Shown in pieces: positions 9,258 to 16,976 of a stretch of DNA of 24,791 nt. Within the stretch, counting starts at the first letter, position 1, and the number at the start of each line of letters is the position of its first letter. Below the pieces are notes generated by a model. The model had not been told where the DNA came from and did no database searches. It saw nothing but the letters and a program-made list of their open reading frames with translations. The stretch is from Barnesiella merdipullorum. Lineage in GTDB: Bacteria; Bacteroidota; Bacteroidia; Bacteroidales; Barnesiellaceae. The stretch spans positions 1 to 24,791 of the forward strand of contig DXBT01000034.1 in NCBI GenBank assembly GCA_019116365.1, in the 5' to 3' direction. Position numbers and translations under genes: made by a program.

Positions 9258-11561
9258 ATGTTTCGTCAATTTGTTATCCTCATTATGGTTGGTCTATGGA
9301 CCGTTTGGGCGCAAGCTGATGTTCCTGCGGCTCATTGGATTACGGCTTTTGAGAACCAGAGTGCCACGAATACATGGCTTTGTTTTCGGCGGGATATTCG
9401 ACTGGATACTCTCCCTCGGGGAAGTGTGAACCTTAAGATTGCCGCCGACAGCAAATATTGGATGTGGATAAATGGGACATTGGCCGTTTTTGAGGGGGCA
9501 GTAAAGCGAGGCCCTACTCCCGAAGATACCTATTATGATACGGTTGATATCTCTTCTTTTCTGCAGGAGGGGAACAATACGATAGCGATTTTGCTGTGGT
9601 ACTTTGGGAAGGAGGGATTCTCATATCAGCCCAGCGGTAAGGCGGGCCTTTTTGTCGAGAGCCTTTCTCCGACATTCTCCTTATGTAGCGACAAACAGTG
9701 GTTGGCAACGGTCCATGCCGGTTATTATACACCGGCTGGTCCCCAGCCAAATTTTCGATTGCCCGAGTCCAATATCGGGTATGATGCTCGTCGTTTCTCC
9801 GAACGGTGGATTTCAATGCCGGTCGATTCCCTTTCTTCTTGGCCAGCGGCTGTGGAGGTTGGACTATTGGGATGCAAACCTTGGAATAAACTGTACCCTC
9901 GAGTGATACCCTTGTGGAAAGACTATGGGCTTCGAGCATATGACCGTCAGGAGTGGCATCGGGGCATCGACAGAGATACACTTGTGTGTTATTTACCCTA
10001 TAACATGCAGGTAACTCCTGCTTTTGAATTGGAGTCACAAGGCGGTGATACAATAGGTATGTGTACCGATAATTATCGAGGAGGAGGTGCGAATAATCTT
10101 CGGGCCGAGTATGTGACAAGGAGTGGTGTTCAGCAGTATGAGAGTTTGGGATGGATAAACGGACATGCGGTCTATTATATTTTGCCTAAAGGTGTTACTC
10201 TTACACGGGCTCTGTATCGAGAGAGTTCATATGATACCTCGTTTGCCGGTTCGTTCAGTTGTAACGACGATTTTTATAACCGACTTTGGACAAAGGCACA
10301 GCGTACACTTCTGGTGACCATGCGCGATACATACATGGATTGTCCCGATCGGGAGAGGGCACAATGGTGGGGCGACGAGGTCATCGAATCGGGTGAGTCG
10401 TTTTATGCCCTTTGTCCTCGGTCGCATTTACTCATCAAGAAAGGCATGTATGAACTGATGCGGTGGCAAAGGCCCGATGGTACGATTTTTTCGCCAGTAC
10501 CTGCATCGAATTACCAGACGGAGCTCCCGGGACAAATGTTGGCCAGTGTAGGATACTATGGTTTCTGGAACTATTTCCTTCATACGGGCGACACGGCAAC
10601 CATTGCCGATTTGTATGATGCGGTAAAACGGTATTTGGAGGTCTGGGAATACAATGCAGATGGTACTGTCAAATTCCGTAGTGGCGAATGGACTTGGGGC
10701 GATTGGGGAACGAATGTCGATATACAGGGACTATTCAATGCCTGGTATTACTTGGCGTTGGATGGAGTCTCGCGTATGGCCGACCTCCTTGATAAACGGG
10801 AGGATGCTATTGAGTTGCGTCGCCAAATGGTGTCGCTGAAGGAGTCGTTCAACCGAGTGTTCTGGTGTGGCGATGCATATCGGGCCAATCGGTTGCTACC
10901 CGATCCCGATGATCGGCTTCAGGCTTTGGCTGTTGTTTCGGGTTTGGCCGATGAATCGAAATATGATGCTATTCGGGAACTGCTCGGACGGTATGAATAT
11001 GCCAGCCCATATATGGAAAAATATGTCTTGGAGGCATTATTTGATATGGGTTGTCCGCACGAAGCCTTGGCCCGGATGAAGAAACGATTTGGCAAGATGG
11101 TCGATCATCCTCGTCTCACTACCCTTTTTGAAGGATGGGGTATAGGTCCTGAAGGATTTGGCGGCGGTACATATAATCATGCCTGGAGTGGTGGCGGTCT
11201 TACTCTTTTGTCTCAAAAGGTGTGTGGGATATCTCCGATAGAAGCGGGTTTTAAAGCCTTTCGGGTTACGCCTCAAATGGGACCGCTTGTCCATGCCGAG
11301 GCTTCATTATTGAGTGTCCGAGGTCGAATATCGGTTGACTTGACTCGTTCGGGCCATAAACTGGATATGCTCTTAACGGTTCCTGCAGATACTCGGGCCA
11401 TAATTCCGATAGCAGATAATGTCTGTCGGGTGAAGTTGAATGGACGATTGGTCTTCAAGGATAAGAAGCCATATCCTGGACAGGGGTGTGAATTTAATAC
11501 TTCGGAAGGAGTTTCTCTTGCCGTGTCGAGCGGCGTGTGGAGAATAGCATTTTCTTATTAA
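9258..11561 (+). CDS. GH78-like alpha-L-rhamnosidase, secreted
   Basis: This 767-residue protein is predicted to release terminal alpha-L-rhamnose, with signal peptide MFRQFVILIMVGLWTVWAQA. The frame is open back to an ATG at 9159, but those 33 extra residues are polar and unlike a leader, so 9258 is preferred. An N-terminal carbohydrate-binding beta domain (about 25-160, WMWINGTL and GNNTIAILLW) precedes an (alpha/alpha)6 barrel. The barrel carries the motif DCPDRERAQWWGDE (361-374), a variant of the GH78 DCPxRDExxGWxGD signature. Further on are GEWTWGDWG, EGWGIGPEGFGGGTYNHAWSGG, and the C-terminal beta domain starting near FKAFRVTP. The departures from the classic motif mean a different exo-specificity within the clan is possible. 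It is the last gene of the run and is followed by a hairpin. Confidence 0.85.
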   Translation: MFRQFVILIMVGLWTVWAQADVPAAHWITAFENQSATNTWLCFRRDIRLDTLPRGSVNLKIAADSKYWMWINGTLAVFEGAVKRGPTPEDTYYDTVDISSFLQEGNNTIAILLWYFGKEGFSYQPSGKAGLFVESLSPTFSLCSDKQWLATVHAGYYTPAGPQPNFRLPESNIGYDARRFSERWISMPVDSLSSWPAAVEVGLLGCKPWNKLYPRVIPLWKDYGLRAYDRQEWHRGIDRDTLVCYLPYNMQVTPAFELESQGGDTIGMCTDNYRGGGANNLRAEYVTRSGVQQYESLGWINGHAVYYILPKGVTLTRALYRESSYDTSFAGSFSCNDDFYNRLWTKAQRTLLVTMRDTYMDCPDRERAQWWGDEVIESGESFYALCPRSHLLIKKGMYELMRWQRPDGTIFSPVPASNYQTELPGQMLASVGYYGFWNYFLHTGDTATIADLYDAVKRYLEVWEYNADGTVKFRSGEWTWGDWGTNVDIQGLFNAWYYLALDGVSRMADLLDKREDAIELRRQMVSLKESFNRVFWCGDAYRANRLLPDPDDRLQALAVVSGLADESKYDAIRELLGRYEYASPYMEKYVLEALFDMGCPHEALARMKKRFGKMVDHPRLTTLFEGWGIGPEGFGGGTYNHAWSGGGLTLLSQKVCGISPIEAGFKAFRVTPQMGPLVHAEASLLSVRGRISVDLTRSGHKLDMLLTVPADTRAIIPIADNVCRVKLNGRLVFKDKKPYPGQGCEFNTSEGVSLAVSSGVWRIAFSY

Positions 11562-11588
11562 GTCGTGTAGAGTAGGTTTTCAATAGGA

Positions 11589-11626
11589 GGCCCTATGATT
11601 CTTCATCCACAAAGAATCATAGGGCC
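11589..11626 (+). terminator. Terminator after the glycosidase run
   Basis: A perfect 15-bp stem (11589-11603 with 11612-11626) and an 8-base loop are followed on the + strand by a T-rich GTTTGTGTATAT stretch. It lies 27 bases after the GH78 stop and 35 bases from the convergent end of the GNAT/hydrolase gene. It is probably the + strand terminator and may serve both genes. Confidence 0.8.
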
Positions 11627-11661
11627 GTTTGTGTATATAGGCTATATCGGAGATCTTGTGT

Positions 11662-13206
11662 TTACTCCTGGTTTACCTTTTTCATCTTCACCTCGTAGAG
11701 GTCGCTGCGGCGGTCTTTGAGGTTGCGCACGCTACCGTAGGTGTGGAGCTCGTTGAGCAGGTCGAGATCGACATCGGAGATGAGAATCATCTCGGTGTTG
11801 GGGGTAGCCTCGGCGCGGCGTCCATCGGTGGGGAAGGCGAAGTCGCAGGGGGTAAATACTCCCGATTGGGCATACTGTATGTCCATGTTGTGTACCTTGG
11901 GCAGGTTGCCTACACTACCGGCAATGACTACGAAGCACTCGTTTTCGATGGCTCGGGCCTGGGCACATACGCGCACACGCGAATAGGCATTCTGTGTGTC
12001 GGTGAGGAAGGGGACGAAGAGTATCTGCATGCCCTCGCCGGCCATGATGCGCGACAACTCGGGGAACTCGACATCGTAGCAGATGAGCACGCCTATTTTG
12101 GCGCAGTCGGTCTCGAAGGTGCGGATGGCTTTGCCTCCATTCAATCCCCAGCACTTCATTTCGTCGGGGGTGACGTGCAGCTTCTCGTACATCTCGTAGG
12201 TACCGTCGCGACGGCACAGGTAGCCGATGTTGTAGAGCAATCCGTCCTCCTTTATGAGGGGCATGCTGCCGGTGATGATATTGATGTTGTAGCGGATGGC
12301 CAGGTTGATGAACCGCTCGCGTATCTCATCGGTGTATTGGGCCAGACCACGGATGGCTTCCGATTCGCTCTCGTCGTTGAAGCGGGCCATGAGGGGGGCG
12401 TTGAAGTACTCGGGGAAGAGAACGAAGTCGCTTTGGTAGCTGCTCACCGAATCGACGAAAAACTCGACTTGCTCGAAGAGGTCGTCGAGCGTTTTGTAGC
12501 TACGCATCTGCCATTGCACGAGTCCTACCCGCACGGTTGTTTTGGGCGAGATATACTCTTCGGTAGGTTCCTGATAGTAGATGTTGTCCCACTGGAGCAG
12601 GCAGGCGAAGTGTTTCGACTCCTCGTCGTTGGGCAGGTAGTTGCGCATCACCTTGCGCACGTGGAAGTCGTTGGAGAGCTGGAAGAGCAGCACCGGGTCG
12701 AATATTTCGCGCTTGCGCACCTTGTCGATATACTCTTTGGGGCGCATGTGGTCGGCATATTTGTGGTAGTTGGGCAACCGGCCGCCAAACATGATGGCCT
12801 TGAGGTTGAGTTTCTCGCACAGCTCCTTGCGGTATTCATACATACGGCGGGCGAGCCGCAGACCGCGGTAGTCGGGGTGCACGAATACCTCGATGCCGTA
12901 GAGGATGTTACCCTTGCGGGTGTGGGTGTTGAAGGTTTCGTTGCCGGTCACCTGAGCATAGGTGTGGTCGTTTTTTACATCGTTGTAGTTGACGATGATC
13001 GAGAGGGCGCATCCCACGATTTTGCCATCGACCACGGTCACGATCTGCCCTTCGGGGAAGATGCGGATGAGTTTGTCTATCTGTTCGGGGGTCCAGAACA
13101 CGTCGCTGCCGTCGGCATAGACCCGGGTGAACGAGCTGGCCAACTGGTCGTAGTCTTCGCGTTGCAGATTACGAATCTCGACTTTATTGATCTCTTTGGG
13201 TTTCAT
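11662..13206 (-). CDS. GNAT acetyltransferase / carbon-nitrogen hydrolase fusion (YhcX type)
   Basis: This 514-residue cytoplasmic protein joins an N-terminal GNAT-like domain (about 8-200) to a nitrilase-superfamily amidase domain (about 220-495). The acetyltransferase part shows VFVHPDYRGLRLARRMYEYR, the acetyl-CoA binding loop region. The hydrolase triad is visible: Glu266 (FPEYF), Lys342 (EKLHVTP) and Cys376 (ICYDVEFPE). The architecture is a known family of bifunctional GNAT/carbon-nitrogen hydrolases whose physiological substrate is, to my knowledge, not settled. The frame extends to a TTG at 13233, but a -7 box covers that codon, so the ATG at 13206 is the better start. It is a single gene, convergent with the glycosidase run. 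Confidence 0.93.
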   Translation of the reverse strand: MKPKEINKVEIRNLQREDYDQLASSFTRVYADGSDVFWTPEQIDKLIRIFPEGQIVTVVDGKIVGCALSIIVNYNDVKNDHTYAQVTGNETFNTHTRKGNILYGIEVFVHPDYRGLRLARRMYEYRKELCEKLNLKAIMFGGRLPNYHKYADHMRPKEYIDKVRKREIFDPVLLFQLSNDFHVRKVMRNYLPNDEESKHFACLLQWDNIYYQEPTEEYISPKTTVRVGLVQWQMRSYKTLDDLFEQVEFFVDSVSSYQSDFVLFPEYFNAPLMARFNDESESEAIRGLAQYTDEIRERFINLAIRYNINIITGSMPLIKEDGLLYNIGYLCRRDGTYEMYEKLHVTPDEMKCWGLNGGKAIRTFETDCAKIGVLICYDVEFPELSRIMAGEGMQILFVPFLTDTQNAYSRVRVCAQARAIENECFVVIAGSVGNLPKVHNMDIQYAQSGVFTPCDFAFPTDGRRAEATPNTEMILISDVDLDLLNELHTYGSVRNLKDRRSDLYEVKMKKVNQE

Positions 13207-13230
13207 AGCTTCGTTGTTTGTTTCGCGGTG

Positions 13231-13238
13231 CAAAATTA
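13231..13238 (-). promoter_or_regulatory. -7 box (TAATTTTG) of the GNAT/hydrolase gene
   Basis: The minus strand reads TAATTTTG, matching the Bacteroidota primary-sigma -7 consensus TAnnTTTG, 24 bases before the chosen ATG. No good -33 TTTG is seen at the usual spacing, so the call rests on the -7 box and its position. Confidence 0.55.
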
Positions 13239-13291
13239 CCGCTTTTTTGCGGGCATTGGTTGCTTGTGGCCCTATTTTCTTGGATTATGAG

Positions 13292-13299
13292 TAAATTTG
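13292..13299 (+). promoter_or_regulatory. Possible -7 box (TAAATTTG) upstream of the sigma operon
   Basis: TAAATTTG matches TAnnTTTG on the + strand and would give a leader of roughly 155 bases to the ATG at 13460. No -33 element is evident. It could provide basal transcription alongside the ECF-type promoter further downstream. Confidence 0.3.
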
Positions 13300-13364
13300 T
13301 TGTGCCTCGGGCGGGGGGCTGATGCCCTGTCGAGAAATTTTTTTGAAAAAAATCGGGGGAGTCT

Positions 13365-13396
13365 GCAACCTGCGGGGTGTGTGTTTGCGTCTAATG
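13365..13396 (+). promoter_or_regulatory. ECF-sigma-type promoter (TGCAACC-N17-CGTCTAAT)
   Basis: A -35-like TGCAACC (13365-13371) and a -10-like CGTCTAAT (13389-13396) are separated by 17 bases. AAC in the -35 and CGTC in the -10 are the recurrent elements of ECF sigma promoters. The predicted transcript start is about 55 bases before the DUF6249-like ATG, and the operon encodes an ECF sigma factor, so autoregulation is likely. Confidence 0.65.
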
Positions 13397-13459
13397 GTTG
13401 AATTTCCGGAAAGAGAGATGAACAAAAAAACGATACATAAATTAAAAACAGATAGCAAG

Positions 13460-14128
13460 ATGAAACGATTTGTAATGACAGCGCTCCTTTCACTCGTGTT
13501 GTGGACGGGCGCAACTGTAATGGCACAGACCGGGAATGTGAACCCGACTTCAAAATCGACAGCAGCCGTGGCTGCGGCGACGACCGAAAGCGATACTCTT
13601 GGGGACATGAACGAGACCGAAGCCTACAAGGTGCGTATGGCCGAGATTGAGCTGGAAAAACAACGGGCTTTGGTGCACTATGAGGCCGATGCCGAGGATA
13701 TTCTCGATGCGATGGTCGAGCCTCTGGCTATAATTGTTCCCTTTCTGTTTGTCTTCCTGGTTATCTTCTTCTATATTTACTACCGCAACAAGAAGCAGAA
13801 GGCTTACTATGAGGTTATTGAGAAGTCTATCGAGGCCGGGCGTGAGTTGCCCGACGGATTTTTCGAGTCGCCCCGGTCGCGACAGGCTCGCCCCGACAAG
13901 CTGGTGACCCTCAACCAGGGCTTGGTATTCCTGGGTATCGGTTTGGGCTTTGCCATCTGGAGCATTGTGTTGTGGAGTATCAACGGTACCGAAGAGTTTG
14001 GCGATGGCGTGGGAATCTTCCTGTTGGGTCTGGCCGCTATCTTTATTCTGGTGGGTGCGGGCAAACTGATACTCTATCGGGTATCGTCGCGCCCCGATAA
14101 CGATCACACCGATAATCAACCCGAATAA
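13460..14128 (+). CDS. DUF6249-like membrane protein
   Basis: This is a 222-residue inner-membrane protein with signal peptide MKRFVMTALLSLVLWTGATVMAQ, a Thr/Ser/Ala-rich low-complexity stretch (about 25-50), and a short charged helix. One strong TM segment follows (about 90-112, PLAIIVPFLFVFLVIFFYIYY), then a basic cytoplasmic stretch with LPDGFFESPR. Two further TM segments (about 150-170 and 180-200) lead to a polar tail. The arrangement matches the DUF6249 domain found beside sigma factors in Bacteroidota. In-frame ATGs exist upstream (for example MNKKTIHKL), but the MKRF start gives a clean signal peptide. It sits first in the operon behind the ECF-type promoter, 14 bases before the sigma gene. 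Its function is unknown; a role in sensing or damping the sigma response is possible. Confidence 0.82.
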   Translation: MKRFVMTALLSLVLWTGATVMAQTGNVNPTSKSTAAVAAATTESDTLGDMNETEAYKVRMAEIELEKQRALVHYEADAEDILDAMVEPLAIIVPFLFVFLVIFFYIYYRNKKQKAYYEVIEKSIEAGRELPDGFFESPRSRQARPDKLVTLNQGLVFLGIGLGFAIWSIVLWSINGTEEFGDGVGIFLLGLAAIFILVGAGKLILYRVSSRPDNDHTDNQPE

Positions 14129-14142
14129 CCGGCCTCGACACG

Positions 14143-14688
14143 ATGGAGAAGACCGAGGATATGATGTGGGTGGCACGTTGCGCCCTGCTGGACGACCGCA
14201 AGGCTTTTGCCTCGCTGGTCGATAAATACCAGGGGCGGGTGAAGCGCTTCTTTCTGAGCCTCACCGGTGGCGACGAATCGCTCAGCGATGACCTGGCGCA
14301 GGAGACCTTCATCAAGGTCTATTACCACCTGCGCAGCTACAAGGGTCTCTCCTCGTTCTCGACCTGGCTCTTCAGGGTGGCCTACAACCTCTACTACGAC
14401 GAGTTGCGCAAGCGGGGCGACCGCTACTTCGAGCCTCTGGACCGGGCGGCGGCGATACCTCAGTCGCCCGAGCCGGTCGATCGTCGGCTCGACATGACCC
14501 AGGCCCTGTCGGTCCTGCGTCCCGAGGAGCGCACGGTCGTTACCCTCTACTTCGTCGAGGATATGGCCATCGCCCGCATCGCCGCGGTGACGGGTATGCC
14601 CGAGGGGACCATCAAGTCGTACCTCTCGCGCGCCAAACAAAAATTAGGAGAATATTTAAAGAAAAACGGATATGAAAGAGTGGAATGA
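14143..14688 (+). CDS. ECF-family RNA polymerase sigma factor
   Basis: This 181-residue sigma-70 family protein has only the two regions typical of group 4 (ECF) factors. Region 2 (about 20-90) contains DDLAQETFIKVYYHLRSYKG and FSTWLFRVAYNLYYDELRKR, used for core binding and -10 recognition. Region 4 (about 120-172) contains LRPEERTVVTLYFVEDMAIARIAAVTGMPEGTIKSYLSRAKQKL, the helix-turn-helix that reads the -35. It is the second gene of a three-gene operon whose promoter matches an ECF consensus. Its stop overlaps the next gene by 17 bases, the usual layout for sigma/anti-sigma coupling. Regulon and inducing signal cannot be read from the window. The GC-rich codon use matches the genes to its right. 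Confidence 0.95.
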   Translation: MEKTEDMMWVARCALLDDRKAFASLVDKYQGRVKRFFLSLTGGDESLSDDLAQETFIKVYYHLRSYKGLSSFSTWLFRVAYNLYYDELRKRGDRYFEPLDRAAAIPQSPEPVDRRLDMTQALSVLRPEERTVVTLYFVEDMAIARIAAVTGMPEGTIKSYLSRAKQKLGEYLKKNGYERVE

Positions 14689-14998
14689 CGACCAGTGGTG
14701 GGAGCTTTTCGACCGGCACACTCCCCAACCCCGGCACGACCGGTGGTTTACCCGCCGGGTGATGAACCGACTGCCGCGCAAGCGGTGGAGCCTCGAGGCG
14801 AAGATTTCGCTGGTGGTTCTGGTGCTGATATTGCTCATCTGCACGGCCTTGTGTGTAGCTTTTGCCCGCGAGCTGACAGCGAACCCCTGCTGGAACTGTG
14901 CCGGTACCTGGGTGATGTATGGAGCCTTGACCGTGGCCTGTATCCTGTTGGCTGCACAGACGAACTCTTTCTTCCGGTCGATTTACGACGCTTCCTGA
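14672..14998 (+). CDS. Small two-TM protein with CxxC, possible anti-sigma or accessory factor
   Basis: This is a 108-residue membrane protein. A basic, Trp-rich cytoplasmic N-terminus (about 1-42, with DDQWWELFDRH and FTRRVMNRLPRKR) is followed by TM1 (about 44-66), a short external loop with NPCWNCAGTW, and TM2 (about 78-98). It overlaps the sigma gene by 17 bases, implying translational coupling, and its position is that of an anti-sigma factor. No zinc-type anti-sigma motif (HxxxCxxC) is present, and the CxxC lies in the external loop, where it could be redox-active or bind metal. It resembles the DUF5056-type small proteins that I recall beside such sigma genes, but I cannot confirm the family. 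Confidence 0.75.
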   Translation: MKEWNDDQWWELFDRHTPQPRHDRWFTRRVMNRLPRKRWSLEAKISLVVLVLILLICTALCVAFARELTANPCWNCAGTWVMYGALTVACILLAAQTNSFFRSIYDAS

Positions 14999-15025
14999 GA
15001 CTGAAATAAATTTAAGTAAACAAGC

Positions 15026-15065
15026 CAAGGAGCAGACACCTCATTGTCGGGGAGCCTGCTCCTTG
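15026..15065. terminator. Terminator hairpin between convergent operons
   Basis: CAAGGAGCAG (15026-15035) pairs with CTGCTCCTTG (15056-15065), with a possible small inner stem. It lies between the + strand sigma operon and the - strand regulator gene. The T-rich side (GTTTACTTAAATTT when read on the minus strand) favours use by the minus-strand operon. Use in both directions is plausible. Confidence 0.6.
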
Positions 15066-15103
15066 TGTGGTTATAAGATATCTCTCCAGCCGGGCTTGCC
15101 TGT

Positions 15104-15856
15104 TCAACTCTGCGGCTTGCCGGCAATGGGCGAGTGGCGGGCGATGAACTCGGCAAACGACTCCTTGTAGGTGTCGGAGATGGGGATATACTCCTTGCCA
15201 AAGACGATGCGGTTGCGGTCGATCATCTTGATTTTGCTCCCTTGCACGATAAACGAGCGGTGCACCCGTATGAACTGACCCTCGGGCAGCATCTCTTCGA
15301 GCGACTTGAGACTCAGCAGCGAGAGGATGGGGTGTGGTTCGCCTTCGAGATAAATCTTCACATAGTCCTTCAGGCCCTCGATGTAGAGAATCTTGTCAAG
15401 GGGTATCTGCTTGAGTTTGTAGTCGCTCTTGACAAAGATATAGGGGCTTTGTGCCGGTGTGGGTACAGGGGTGCCGGCGGTACTGTTCCCCTCGGACAAC
15501 TCGAACCATTGCAGCGCCTTTTGGGAGGCCTTGAGAAAATCGGCATAGGAGATGGGCTTGAGCAGGTAGTCGATGGCATTGACCTTGTAGCTGTCCACGG
15601 CATATTGCCCGAAGGCGGTGGTAAAGACGATGCGACTGCGCCCCTCGATCATGCGCGAGAACTCCATGCCGTCGAGTTCGGGCATCTGTATGTCGAGGAA
15701 GATGAGGTCGATGTCGCCCTGCGCAACCCGTTCGACCGCCTGCACTGCCGAGTTGAACGAGGCTTCCAGTTGCAGGAAGGGGGTGCGCTTGACATAACTC
15801 TCCAACAGCTCTATGGCCAGGGGTTCGTCGTCGATAATGCAGCATTTCAGTATCAT
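15104..15856 (-). CDS. LytTR-family response regulator
   Basis: This 250-residue cytoplasmic regulator has a receiver domain (about 1-120) with the acidic pocket DDE (9-11), phosphoacceptor Asp55 in FLDIQMPELDG, and a C-terminal Lys in YLLKPIS. A linker rich in Pro and Thr (about 125-140) joins it to a LytTR DNA-binding domain (about 142-245). That domain shows ILYIEGLKDYVKIYL and FIRVHRSFIV, the usual LytTR signatures. The gene begins 18 bases after the LytS-type kinase and is the last gene of the efflux operon, so it probably responds to that kinase and may control this operon. Confidence 0.95.
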   Translation of the reverse strand: MILKCCIIDDEPLAIELLESYVKRTPFLQLEASFNSAVQAVERVAQGDIDLIFLDIQMPELDGMEFSRMIEGRSRIVFTTAFGQYAVDSYKVNAIDYLLKPISYADFLKASQKALQWFELSEGNSTAGTPVPTPAQSPYIFVKSDYKLKQIPLDKILYIEGLKDYVKIYLEGEPHPILSLLSLKSLEEMLPEGQFIRVHRSFIVQGSKIKMIDRNRIVFGKEYIPISDTYKESFAEFIARHSPIAGKPQS

Positions 15857-15874
15857 AGTCTTGTGAGTTTGGGG

Positions 15875-16939
15875 TTAGTTCAAATCGATGGTGAGCGACG
15901 AGCGATAGACTTGTGTGTCGCTCTCGGCATGAAGCGTGTATTTGCCGGGGTAGAGCAGTTCGAGCTGGCGCGAGAGATTTTTGAGTCCTATGCCCGAGCC
16001 ACTCTTGTCGCTCTCGTTTTTGGGGAAGCAGCTGTTCTCGATGTGGCACTCGATGACTCCCTGCGAGGGTTCGCTCATGACAATCTTTACAAACGAGGGC
16101 TCGGTGGCACTGGTGCCGTGCTTGAAGGCATTCTCGATGAGGGTGATGAAGAGCAGTGGCGCAATCTGGTATCCCCGGCACAACCCTTGGGGCATATCGA
16201 CCTCGACCTTCACGTGGCGGGCGAGCCGCAGTCGCATCAGTTCGATGTAGTTGTGGTTGAACTCCAGCTCTTTCTCCATGGGAACATAGGCCTGAGCATT
16301 TTCATAGAGTACATAGCGCAGCATCTTGCTCAACTCGAGTACGGCGCTTTGGGCACGGTCGGGGCTGATGGCGATGAGCGAGTAGATGTTGTTGAGGGTA
16401 TTGAAGAGGAAGTGCGGGTTGAGTTGGTTCTTCAGGTTTTTCAACTCGGCCTCGGTGCGCTCCTGCTCCAGTTGTTTGCGCTCTTTTTCGGTGACAATCC
16501 ACTTCTGGGTCATTTTGATGGCTACGCTCAACCCCACAATCAAGGCCAGTGTAATGGAGTCTTGCCACTGCATGAGCCCCGGCCGGGGTGGACGGGGAAT
16601 GGGCCTGCGTTGCAGGAACTCATCGGGGATAATCATGCGGTGTACCAGGTAGATGACCACATTGGCTACCACGATGAGCAGCAGGTTGTAGAGAATAAAC
16701 TGTACCGGTTTTTTGCGGAACAGCACCTGGTCGATGAGCCACAGGTAGTTGATATAGAAGATTATCGCAATACAGATGGGCTGGATATAGAACTTCATGA
16801 GGCTGAATTCGTGCAATCGTCGCATACTCTCGACTCGCTCGATGAAGAGGAGCGGTAAGAGAAAGACGATTGCCCACGCCAGTATGTGGATAAAGACGGG
16901 GTTCCATCTGAAGCGGATATGTTGTCGGTCGGGTGCCAT
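15875..16939 (-). CDS. LytS-type membrane sensor histidine kinase
   Basis: This is a 354-residue kinase of the His_kinase (PF06580) class. Four TM segments lie in the first half: about 14-32 (HILAWAIVFLLPLLF), 48-68, 78-98 and 120-140. A coiled linker (KERKQLEQERTEAELKNLKNQ) leads to the phosphoacceptor His176 in NPHFLFNTLNN, the N box TLIENAFKHG, and the G box GSGIGLKNL. There is no periplasmic sensor domain; the signal is probably read in the membrane or passed from the adjacent permease. The frame also opens at 16984, where an ATG overlaps the permease stop by 8 bases. The ATG at 16939 is favoured because a TATCTTTG -7 box lies inside that extension, but coupled translation from 16984 (369 residues) remains possible. 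Confidence 0.93.
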   Translation of the reverse strand: MAPDRQHIRFRWNPVFIHILAWAIVFLLPLLFIERVESMRRLHEFSLMKFYIQPICIAIIFYINYLWLIDQVLFRKKPVQFILYNLLLIVVANVVIYLVHRMIIPDEFLQRRPIPRPPRPGLMQWQDSITLALIVGLSVAIKMTQKWIVTEKERKQLEQERTEAELKNLKNQLNPHFLFNTLNNIYSLIAISPDRAQSAVLELSKMLRYVLYENAQAYVPMEKELEFNHNYIELMRLRLARHVKVEVDMPQGLCRGYQIAPLLFITLIENAFKHGTSATEPSFVKIVMSEPSQGVIECHIENSCFPKNESDKSGSGIGLKNLSRQLELLYPGKYTLHAESDTQVYRSSLTIDLN

Positions 16940-16943
16940 AGTA

Positions 16944-16951
16944 CAAAGATA
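16944..16951 (-). promoter_or_regulatory. Possible internal -7 box (TATCTTTG) before the kinase gene
   Basis: The minus strand reads TATCTTTG, an exact TAnnTTTG match, only 4 bases before the ATG at 16939. If used, it would make an almost leaderless transcript for the kinase and regulator independently of the pump genes. No -33 element is seen. Confidence 0.4.
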
Positions 16952-16976
16952 AGGATTTGAAAATAAAAAACGATGA

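Noticed and set aside
13207..13233. TTG start giving a nine-residue longer GNAT/hydrolase protein
   Set aside because: The TTG is part of a TAATTTTG promoter box, so it should not be within the mRNA.
11656..13290. 544-codon + strand open frame opposite the GNAT/hydrolase gene
   Set aside because: It mirrors the minus-strand gene, whose catalytic triad is intact; the long antisense frame comes from GC-rich codon bias.
15134..16858. 574-codon + strand frame antisense to the regulator and kinase genes
   Set aside because: Low-complexity Gly/Val/Glu/Leu-rich product with no domain; it is a shadow of two clear minus-strand genes.
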